From Calliopum simillimum (Eukaryota > Arthropoda > Insecta > Diptera > Lauxaniidae), in the NCBI GenBank assembly GCA_951812925.1, contig OX638370.1:7402001-7466000 (forward strand): a stretch of DNA of 64,000 bases, written 5' to 3'. Every line of letters begins with the position of its first letter. Positions within the stretch are counted from its first letter, which is position 1. Positions 55,406 to 64,000 of the stretch are shown here, in pieces. The notes beneath the pieces were generated by a model. That model did not search any database, was not told the origin of the DNA, and saw only the letters and a list, made by a program, of their open reading frames with translations. A program made the translations under genes and the position numbers.

Positions 55406-55793
55406 TAGATGCAATTAGTCTTTATTGAAAACCCAATTGGACTAAGCCATCTAAGCCTAACATGCGCTTAAGAGTTGGATTTCGACCCGGGACTAATTAC
55501 TAGATGCATTTAGTATTTGCTGTAGAAATTACTACACTGATTACCAAGCCACTAGATTGCATAGCCCTTCGTCTAATATGCACACCAAATTTTCATGTAT
55601 AAGTGGATATAAAATTTTACATCTCACAACAGTTGTTACATGCAAATTAATTGTTCTATTCTGAACCTATTCAAAAAAAAATGTTTCCTTTTATGCTTTT
55701 TATTTATTATTTGATTTACACGTTTCTGATCGCTCTCTAAGAAGATGCAATTAGTAGCCATATTACTTTCATTGCAAGTACTAAGTCACCTAG
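55406..55793 (-). repeat. Three imperfect ~50-nt repeats in the retrotransposon leader
   Basis: Plus-strand units at 55406-55454, 55501-55556 and 55742-55793 each start GATGCAATTAGT (or GATGCATTTAGT) and end in an ACTAAGCCATCTA-like block. In element sense they read like D-arm/A-box sequence (TGGCTTAGT), and between units 1 and 2 is GGGTCGAAATCC, close to a tRNA B box. They lie between the primer site and gag. Confidence 0.45.
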
Positions 55794-56019
55794 GTAAAGG
55801 CCGACCAGGAAGGAGAAATCAGAACTAACCATCTGAACCTATATTAGAACTACACATTGACATGCACCTTATTCCACAGTGCGGTTGATCTACACGCTTC
55901 AGTTCGACCAAGTCACTGTTTTATTACAGTTCACGCAAATATGTGATCTTCTCTATTATCGTTTGCTTTCGTAGGTCCTTAGATATTTTGAACCTTTCCA
56001 ATATCATTTATTTTTTAAT

Positions 56020-56029
56020 TTGGGCGCCA
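56020..56029 (-). other. Primer-binding site (tRNA-Lys type)
   Basis: The minus strand reads TGGCGCCCAA, four nt beyond the 5' LTR end. It matches the complement of the tRNA-Lys 3' end (with CCA) for ten nt, then diverges. Confidence 0.75.
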
Positions 56030-56033
56030 TTAT

Positions 56034-58865
56034 TGTTATATGTCCCAGAGTAATCTTGCCTAATGCGGTTCGCCACGACTAGCCTGCGCACCAGGGAGGG
56101 TTCTCAACCTACCGCATTAGGCCGAGGATTTCACAATAAATTTTACTTCCGTTGTCGAACGGAAATAAAATATAAACAAAACAAACTCAAAAAGAAATCA
56201 AACCAAAACCCGAGATAAGCAAAAAAAAACTGAAAATATTTGAAAACCGAAATATCAAAACCAAATTAATTCCAAAAGACCTTTTAGCTCATTCACTCCC
56301 ATACGAGGAAACAGATGTAATTTTCCCCCACGCTCCCACCCATCCTGTGCTACCCACTCCATTTTAGGATAACACCCATTCTTACCATTTCCGCTGGCCA
56401 AGAAACCTAGATCATTTAGTCAGGATCAAATCCCCCCCACAATCAAAATTTAGCACAAACTCATTATGAATCTCATAACCAAAATATAAACTAATTTATT
56501 TCAAATCTTATCTATATTACAGGATTTCAAAATCTCATCCTAAAGGTAACCAAAGGCTCAACCATATACACAGGAAAATTACAGCAGAAAGCATAGCCAG
56601 CTTCCGTATAAATTATAAAAAATATAAATTTAACAAAAACCAATTTTAGTGACCTACCATCACTGATAAAAATGTATATAAAATATTATGAAATGTAATG
56701 AAATTTAAACTATGTAATATTTGAAATGACTTAAAATAATAACCATTAAAAATAACATTTAAATAATCATTGGATTTAAAACTAACGATTCAATAAAAAA
56801 AACGAATATCAAATTACCGATTCAGCACCAATTTACGAGATGCATAAAAAATTGACAAAATAATCTAGTTAAACACCGTGAACGAATGAAGAAATTCTAA
56901 TTTCTTTATATTTTCTGCATAAATAGGCACTTTTTAAAATAAAATCTTTTCACACATGAGGGTCACCCTAAACGAGCTCGCTGAGAGAAAATTCCCTATT
57001 CGTGCATATAAAAAAATATGAAACCAAAAATTCCTTAAAAACTTCCTTTTTTAGAATTTCCCCTTACAATTGACCGAAACGAACGAAAACGAACGAATGA
57101 AATTAAACCGAACGAAAGCTTAAACTACTTAAACTAAAATGTCGGCTTTGCAGTCGTGAAAATTTCCGACGTCCCCAAAGCAGGTATCAAAACCTCAGGG
57201 TTACCCCCGTTATTTTAATTTTTCCTCTGCGAATTTCCGCGCTCCAAAATTTAATATGCGTGATAATAAAAACAATTAAATAGGAAAATTTGTGGCTGAC
57301 CTTTTTGCTGCTTTTACTAACTTCACACAATTTACCGGCCGAGTCCTCAAATTTCACCTTGGTAGCGTCGCCGTCAGCCACACTGATAAAAAAAACAATA
57401 TCTTAGCACACTTCCTTTTTTTTTCTTTACTGTCCTAAATTAACACTCACATTATTTCCCTCTATATTCCAGTTACACGAGTATCCTCGGGTATATCCTG
57501 TTTTCCTTCTCTCTTCAAGGATTAACACAACTGGGGCTCCTCCCAGGATCACAAAACTGCTTTCGTATTTTCCTGCTGGCTTGGCGCCAAAAATTACTCG
57601 GTTCTAGCAAAAAAAAAATTATTTTTTTACCAAAAAAACACTGGTAGTTACCACACAAGAAAAACACCGTACCTTCAAAAGTACTGGTTCCCTCCAAGTT
57701 CTGTATCCTTTCAGGATTCTGCTTCCAAAAAAAACTTGGACCTTTAAAACTTTGATCCAACACTACTAAACTGAATTGTTTAAAACTAGACCGGACTAAA
57801 AAGAACACACGTCTTAATCCACGAACCGTACTTTTGACTTTGAACTTTTTGTACGGCACTTTCCTATCGCCAAGCCAGAAATTTCGATTTCATCAAATAC
57901 ATGAAAACAGTTTTGCTTAATCCTAACAAAACTACCAACAAAAAATACATAAATCTTACAACAAAAAAAAATAACTTATTTAATTGGTACCCTTACACCC
58001 TAGCTCTACTTTGGTTCATACATAGCTCTATCTCACTTCACTAACGAGTTTCCAACCCTGGTTCCCACATAAATCTGTTACCTACATGATTTCCGAATGT
58101 TGCTACACCTTCAACCTGGCAACATCCATATTCATGTGTCAGCCGCTTTTGCAACTCTGCTAATCTAAAATTTCCCTATGACAGAATGACACACCGAAAA
58201 ACTGCATAACCGACCCTGAAACTGAAAACGTCAAAATTTGCCGAAACCAAAACAAAAAACACGCTCAACTTCTTATTTATATTTGATAAAATTAAAATTC
58301 ATTAAATTTAAAAGAAAAATTAAAAGAAAAATTAAAAGAAAATTAAAAGTGCCGGGTAAAAAAAAACTACAGTGAATCGTGTGTTCCAGTAATGCTTGCG
58401 GCCAACCAACAACATTGGATCACCATCCGAGGTAAAATTTTAGAATGCCTGCCATTCCTAAAATTCAACTACCAATTATCGAATCAATTGGATAGCCACA
58501 CCGAACTCTGCCGTAAAAATATAAGGCCGCCACTTCAGTTAAGGACTTTGAAACCTTATTTTCCCATCGGATTAAGAAATTGTGTGCCTATCTTTTCGTA
58601 AAATCGTAAATTTTTTAAAGTTTTCCACTTCTCTTGCAAATTGTAAATGCAGCAATGTAAATATTACACCCTGTTTTTATTTCTTTCTTAATTAGCATCA
58701 CAAAAGGCATAACTTCATACCAAAGAGATTAAAACTGAAATAGTTCTATCAGAGAAGTGGAAGCTTTTCTGAATAACAATAAAGTTTCGATTTTCTCAAA
58801 ACTATGAAAAACGAGTTACTTTTTTTTATTATTTTGCGGCAGAACTGGGCTTGCGCCCCGCAACA
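56034..58865 (-). repeat. 5' LTR, 2832 bp
   Basis: Upstream copy in element orientation, so it should hold the promoter. It is otherwise nearly identical to 46197-48937 but keeps ~91 extra bp at about 57610-57705. The 64-codon sense ORF (57381-57187) ends at an AAAAAG-GTCAGC that resembles a splice donor. Confidence 0.92.
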
Positions 58866-59062
58866 CCGTTTTTACCGCCCGAAAGGGATGTATTTTTGAC
58901 AGAAAATGTCATAGAAAGTTGTTCTTCTCTTTCTTTTTAATAATAATCTTCCATTTGCTTTTTTTTAATGAAATTTAATACCCAATTTTCAAAGTTTAGG
59001 TTTGCCTTGTTGTGATTTGTACAAAGATTTAAAATAATTCTTGTCAGAAGTAGATTAATAGC

Positions 59063-59264
59063 CTTAGCATGGAAGACGAAACGAATCGAGTGACTGAAAG
59101 TCAATCGTTAATATCAACCGATTGAAATTTTTCATTAAGAACTTACTTTAACTTAAGCTCAAAGAATAAAGTTTGTTAGCAAAAAATTTCAATTATTGTC
59201 TTAACTTTTAAGATGTAAGCAATTGAAAATCAGTCACTCGGTTCTTTTCGTCTTCCATGCTAAG
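59063..59264. mobile_element. 202-bp hairpin MITE
   Basis: CTTAGCATGGAAGACGAAAC on the left pairs with CGTCTTCCATGCTAAG on the right, and CGAGTGACTG pairs with CAGTCACTCG. No ORF. The rest of 58866-59554 holds nothing recognisable. Confidence 0.75.
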
Positions 59265-59554
59265 ATTTTGTATAGTAAATCATGTGATTTGCAGCGAATT
59301 AAGGGCTAAATCTCGAAATAGCTATAAATCATCCAACAAATCTCCGGTGGAAACTTTGAATAATGAAAGGAGGTAAGTAGAAAATTGAAAAACCAGTTGG
59401 GCCTGAAACGCCTATACTTTTGCGGACGTACTTTATGGACGACCCCTTGATTAACTTTCATTTACTTATGTGAATCGCTGAAAAAATCTTAAATAACAAC
59501 TATATATTTATCAAAAGACTATGGCCGATTATAAATATTTGAGTGACAACTTAT

Positions 59555-59720
59555 CAATATCAGAGATTATGTTTCAAGTATGAAGGCCTCCCAAAATTAA
59601 ATTATCAATAAAACAAAAATTTATAAGTACCTAATTATTTACAAAAGTGCATATTCAACTTTGTTTAGTTCTTTTAAAAATAAATTTAATTGAAATTAGT
59701 CTCGCGACAAGTTTCCAACA
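59555..59720 (+). promoter_or_regulatory. Promoter region of lipase gene 1
   Basis: Shares blocks with the two later lipase upstream regions: CAGAGATTATGTTTCAAGTA, CCCAAAATTAAATTA and GACAAGTTTCCAACAATG. A TATAAG motif lies near 59621. It is more diverged than the other two copies. Confidence 0.55.
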
Positions 59721-61113
59721 ATGAAGACCTTTATTTTACTAGCGTTTTTAGCATTGGCTAACATAGACATACTATCTTCAACACTTTCACTTGGTGCACA
59801 AAGTGAGAGAGATGATACTGGTTGTTTTATGGTAAATAGTGAAGGTACAGTCGAATGGTTAACACCTGAACAAGAAGCGCTAGAATTAAAGAAGCATACA
59901 GCGAAAATTGCAGATGAAGATCTAGAAGTAAAAATTTATTTATACACTAAAAAAAATAGTAAGGTGCCACAAAAAGTAGACAATACACACGAGTCCATAC
60001 AGAACTCTAATTTTGATGGTAAACTTGGTACAAGGTAAGATAGAATTTATTTTCACATTTAATTCTAAAATATTGAAAATCTTCGATGTAAATATGATGC
60101 AACCAATGACTTATTGAATTATGATTGAAACCTAAACTTATTTAATTTTTTAACTAGATTTTAGTGACTTCAATTTTCCCCCAATATGTTTTATATATTT
60201 ATTAAAATCCTTCGATACTAAAAACGTTATCGGTATTATTTCTAGACTATTTATCCATGGTTGGATGGGTTCGTTAACATTCCCCTCAAACGCACCAGTA
60301 TTGCATGCATGGCTGGAAACAGGAGATTATAACATTTTTATACTAGATTGGGGCAAATATGCTCAAGCTTTGAATGGTGCTTCAATGAGTCAAGTATTAC
60401 CTGGAATTGCGCGTATAATGGCTGAATTTTTGCACACGCTCCACACAGAATTTGGCTTGTCTTATGAAACATTGCATGTTGTGGGTCATAGCATGGGTAC
60501 ACAGCTTTCCAGTTTCGTCGCTCAACGCACCGTTCAATTGGGTCATAAAATCGGCACTATTGTAGCATTGGATCCAGCAGTTGAATGTGGCACTTCAGGA
60601 ATACCATTGAATCTTTCTAATGCTGATTACATTGAGTCCATACATACAAGTACAATTTTTAAGAGAGTTCGTTATCCATTTGGTAGTGCTGCTTTCTATG
60701 TTAACGGTGCCAATTTGCAACCGATGTGCAACACAACTATGTGGTCCGATGGTGCTAATTATCTACGTTTCATCCAATTTGTATTAAAGACTACTTGCTC
60801 TCATGCAGTAGCTACAACCTATTATGCAAATGCACTTCGTTGCCAGTCCAGAGGTATGCTTTGCGAGAGTTATGAAGCAGCTCAAAAAGGTGATTGCAAA
60901 TACAACGACAAAGTTGCCTTAATGGGTGCAACTCATCAAACCGGTGAGCAAAATGCAGCTAATACACCGCCTGGTCTGTACTACATTGATGAGCGAAAAT
61001 CTAAAGCACTTCTTATGGGCGAATGCTTACGTGATGGTGCTGCACAAATGTCCGGTGTTACGCTTGGAAGTTTGCTGCTTGTTTATGGTTTATACTTTGT
61101 TTTCTTTAATTAA
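59721..61113 (+). CDS. Secreted lipase / phospholipase A1-like, copy 1
   Basis: Two exons, 59721-60034 and 60246-61113 (phase 2; 211-bp intron), 393 aa. Signal peptide MKTFILLAFLALANIDILSS. The protein belongs to the pancreatic-lipase/PLA1 superfamily: oxyanion strand LFIHGWMG, nucleophile elbow VVGHSMG (Ser187), IVALDP (Asp214) and CSHAVATTYY (His291), so the triad is complete. Strand/loop FYVNGANLQPMC is typical. It is not a yolk protein, because the Ser is kept. The C-terminus ends with a hydrophobic tail (GVTLGSLLLVYGLYFVFF), which could be a GPI-anchor signal or membrane tail. Substrate unknown; a gut or reproductive-tract lipid hydrolase is plausible. First of at least three tandem copies. 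Confidence 0.9.
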
Positions 61114-61810
61114 AAATTCAACTTTTATTATTCACAGAAATCTCAAAAAAAAAAAAAAAAATATTTAAATCAACAAAAAATGCTTTTTTGGACATTTTAA
61201 ACGTTTGCTTAACCCACTTTTCGACGAGATTTTGGTTTAAATATTAATACTAAATTTGTTTCCTTAAACAAAAGGAAATATTACCCTTAGGGTTAAGTTT
61301 CGTAATGCAAAATTTAAATTTTTGATACCCCTCCACACTTGTAATGCAAACAAAAACCCTTCGCAACGTTGCGCAACGCTAATGTGGATCTATGAGAGAC
61401 TCCCCTTGAAGCTTTGTATATCAAAAATAAAATTTTCTGTCTATTACCACTTCTTGAAGTGGTCTTTTGCTGACGTCAATGGACAATGAAATTCGAACAA
61501 AGTTGGAATCCGAAATTTCTGAATTTTTGCCTTAATATTTTTTTATTTATTTATTTTTTTTTTTTTTTGATGACCCCTGAATTCTTATTAACGTGAATGA
61601 TTGCCTATCTCCATAATATACAAATGTTTCTGCTAAATTGATCAATATTCCACCCAAAAAGTTCTGAACTGCTTATCATTCACTTGAAAATTTTCGTATC
61701 TCCTTATGTATCCGCTAAATCTAATACAATTAAAAAAAAAAACCCGAAAAGTTCTCAAGTACTTCTCTATCTTTATGCATTTACCAACTATGGTCAAATA
61801 TTTATAAGTA
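61114..61810. other. Intergenic between lipase copies
   Basis: Contains an A17 run just after the stop of copy 1 and a T-run near 61555. No gene supported; short ORFs at 61642-61899 are in AT-rich sequence. Confidence 0.5.
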
Positions 61811-62020
61811 TAACAACTTATCAATTTCAGAGATTATGTTTCAAGTATGCAGGCCCCCCAAAATTAAATTACCATATCAAATGGACGGCGAAAAGTTAAA
61901 TCTAATCATGAAATTATTCCAAAAATAGTATATAATTGTTTACAAAATTGCATACCCAATTTCTTAAGCTCTTTTGGAAAAAGATTTTAATTAAATTAGT
62001 CTCTCGACAAGTTTCCAACG
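61811..62020 (+). promoter_or_regulatory. Promoter region of lipase gene 2
   Basis: Nearly identical to 63779-63988 over ~200 bp. TATATAA at 61929-61935 lies 92 nt before the ATG, exactly the spacing at the third copy (63897-63903). The conserved block TTAGTCTCTCGAC precedes the start. Confidence 0.7.
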
Positions 62021-63270
62021 ATGAAGTCATATATTGTACTAGCGCTATTAGCGTTGGCTAACGTTAACAAATCATCAACTCTTTCACTTGATACTTTAAG
62101 TGTAAGAGATGATACTGGTTGTTTTATGCCAAATAGTGAGGGTATAGTCGAATGGTTAACACCAGAACAAACAGAGCTAGAATTAAAGAAGCATACAGCG
62201 AAAATAGCAGATGAAGATCTAGAAGTACACATTTATTTATACACTAAAAATAATAAAAAAGTGCCACAAAAAGTAGTCAACACACATGAGTCCATACAGA
62301 ACTCTAATTTTGATGGTAAACGTGCAACAAGGTAAGATAGAAACTGTTCTCTTGAATGTAGTTCACTTTATTAATAAAAAAACCTATCAATACTCTTTCT
62401 AGACTATTTATCCATGGCTGGATGGGTTCCTTGACTTTCCCCTCAAATACACCAGTAGTGCATGCATGGCTGGAAACAGGAGATTATAACATCTTAATAC
62501 TGGATTGGGGCAAATATGCTCAATCTTTGAATATTATTTCAATGCGTCAAAAAATGCCTGGAATTGGACGCGTAATGGCTGACTTTTTGCACACACTCCA
62601 CACAGAATTCGGAATGTCCTATGAAACACTACATGTTGTGGGTCACAGCATGGGTGGAATGCTTTCCGGTCTAGTTGCTCACCGCACCATTCAATTGGGA
62701 CACAAAATTGGTACCATTATAGGGTTGGATCCGACAGATGCATGTACCGCCCCAGAGTCTCGATTGTTACATACTGACGCTGTTCACGTTGAGTCCATTC
62801 ATACAAGTCCAATTTTTTTGAACATCCATTATCCAGTTGGTAGTGTTGCTTTTTATGTTAATGGTGCCGGTATGCAACCAATGTGTCGCACAACTATGTG
62901 GTCCGATGGTGCTGTTTACCTGCGTTTCATCCAAACCACACTAGCGACTACTTGCTCTCATGCTGTAGCGACAACATATTATGCAAATGCACTTCGTTGC
63001 CAATCCAAAGCTAAGCTGTGCGCGAGTTTAGAATCAGCTCTTAAAGGTGATTGTGAAGACAACGGTAAAGTTGTTTTAATGGGTGCAACCCATCAAACCG
63101 GTGAGGAAAATGCAGCGAATACACCACCTGGTCTGTACTACATTGATGAGCCAAAATCCAAAGCGCTTCTTGCGGGCGATTGCTTACGAGATGGTGCTGC
63201 GCAGATATCCAGTGTTACGTTTGGAAGCTTACTGCTGATTTATGGTTTATTCTTTGTTTTCTTTAATTAA
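62021..63270 (+). CDS. Secreted lipase / phospholipase A1-like, copy 2
   Basis: Two exons, 62021-62331 and 62403-63270 (phase 2, same position as copy 1; intron only 71 bp), 392 aa. Signal peptide MKSYIVLALLALANVNKSS. The triad is retained: GHSMG (Ser186), IGLDP (Asp213), CSHAVAT (His290). It closely matches copy 1 through most of its length. It differs sharply just after the Asp, where copy 1 has AVECGTSGIPLNLSNADYI and this copy has TDACTAPESRLLHTDAVHV, in the loop region that shapes the substrate site in this family. The same hydrophobic C-terminal tail is present. Clearly a tandem duplicate. Confidence 0.9.
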
Positions 63271-63778
63271 TGTTTATACTTTTATATTGAACCAAAATTC
63301 TCACGAAAAATACAAAAAAATTCAAAATTTATCAAAATTGCTTTTTATTGTTCTGTTTACTTTGGGACCACTGTTAAATGGATGATCTGAAAACAGAAAA
63401 AACTGAAAGTTCATTAAGACAAGCTAGTGATGATACAAATGAATCGACGATTGTCAAAACCCCACATGTTTCATATAACCTGGTATCCTATAGAAAGGAA
63501 TCTATGGAATTCGAACAGAGGGTCTACAATTCATCAGTTTTTGCCTATGGCTTTTATAAGCGTCCCCTTAAATACCATTAAATTCTTAATTTATTCAAGC
63601 TCTTAATTTATGTATATATATCTCTGCTAAAATTAACAAACTTCCAAAAAATAACCCGTTAAGTGCTTCTGATTTCAGTGGGAAGTTGCGTATCTCGTGC
63701 CATTTATGATCGAGAAATGTTTTATTATTTTACGTTAATACTTGAAAATGCGTTAAAACGATAAACATTTATTTAGGT
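63271..63778. other. Intergenic between lipase copies 2 and 3
   Basis: Holds an unsupported 67-codon ORF (63378-63581, rich in Ser/Glu, no family recognised). Otherwise AT-rich. Confidence 0.4.
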
Positions 63779-63988
63779 AACACCTTATCAAATCTAGAGA
63801 TTATGTTTCAAGTGTGGAAGGCCCCCCGAAATTAAATTACCATATCAAATGGGAGGCAAAAAGTTAAATCTAATCATAAAATTATTCCAAAAATAGTATA
63901 TAATTGTTCATAAAATTGCATACCAAACTTGTTTAGCTCTTTTGGAAAAGGATTTTAATTAAATTAGTCTCTCGACTGGTTTCTAACG
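63779..63988 (+). promoter_or_regulatory. Promoter region of lipase gene 3
   Basis: Duplicate of 61811-62020 with a handful of differences. TATATAA is at 63897-63903. Confidence 0.7.
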
Positions 63989-64000
63989 ATGAAGACCTTT
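63989..64000 (+). CDS. Third lipase copy, start only (cut by window edge)
   Basis: ATGAAGACCTTT (M-K-T-F), the same first codons as copy 1, preceded by the duplicated promoter. Only four codons are inside the window, so identity rests on the upstream match and tandem position. Confidence 0.7.

Larger units (their letters stand above)
46197..58865 (-). mobile_element. Intact Ty3/gypsy-type LTR retrotransposon, 12.7 kb
   Basis: Long LTRs begin TGTTATATGTCCCAGAG and end GCGCCCCGCAACA (plus-strand view). The 4-bp target duplication CCGT is perfect (46193-46196 and 58866-58869). Coding is on the minus strand: leader, gag (55142-53067), pol (53184-49705), then ~770 bp before the 3' LTR. Pol order is protease, RT, RNase H, integrase, which defines Ty3/gypsy. 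The tRNA-Lys-type primer site, 4-bp duplication and very long LTRs suggest the Osvaldo/Ulysses group, but that is inference. There is no env ORF. Both ORFs are open, and aligned LTRs differ by only two substitutions that I found plus one indel, so insertion is recent. No clear polypurine tract abuts the 3' LTR. Confidence 0.92.

Noticed and set aside
59721..63270. Yolk-protein (vitellogenin-like) identity for the lipase genes
   Set aside because: Fly yolk proteins are lipase-derived but lack the catalytic Ser and are longer. Here GHSMG, Asp and His are all present.
63378..63581. 67-codon ORF between lipase copies
   Set aside because: No family resemblance and no duplicated partner after copy 1; probably chance.

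Overview
The window is nuclear DNA of a higher fly (Diptera, Brachycera), most likely a tephritid fruit fly. It is AT-rich, has short GT-AG introns and TATA/Inr promoters, and is packed with TIR elements and simple-repeat arrays. Its genes are typical insect ones: a resilin-like cuticular protein, MADF-BESS factors and a tandem lipase cluster. No prokaryotic features are present. All gene models were built by hand from reading frame, splice sites and phase; no database search was possible.

Layout. 1-4580: repeat-rich flank with a degenerate ATGTTTAGATACA-type array, a 1.8 kb TIR element and a dead transposase. 4733-13636: pro-resilin-like cuticular gene with a 6-nt first coding exon and an 8.2 kb intron that holds a hairpin MITE and a 2.7 kb Foldback-like element. 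14550-29000: gene-free accessory DNA containing MITEs, a Jockey-clade RT fragment, a hAT-type MITE with perfect 8-bp target duplications, a ~2 kb minisatellite broken by nested elements, a mariner derivative, and a Penelope/retrozyme-like element with what looks like a complete type I hammerhead ribozyme. 29113-31399: a second secreted, probably cuticle-related gene. 31950-39900: three MADF-BESS genes (two with duplicated MADF domains) whose introns carry foldback elements. 40115-43471: DDX24/Mak5-type RNA helicase, nine exons, convergent with 43666-45218, the cohesion clamp-loader subunit DCC1. 46197-58865: a young, intact 12.7 kb Ty3/gypsy-type LTR retrotransposon on the minus strand, with 2.7-2.8 kb LTRs, a 4-bp target duplication, gag and pol joined by a readable -1 frameshift signal, a tRNA-Lys-type primer site and a decayed tRNA-Lys-like sequence near its 3' LTR. 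59721-64000: tandem array of at least three secreted lipase genes with duplicated promoters; the third is cut by the window edge.

The host genes fall into unrelated neighbourhoods: cuticle (two genes), transcription factors (three), housekeeping (helicase and DCC1) and lipases. The strongest unusual signals are the hammerhead-bearing element, the retrotransposon's frameshift hairpin and tRNA-like insert, the 1.35 kb intronic palindrome that could make hairpin RNA, and MADF domain duplication by a phase-1 exon unit.
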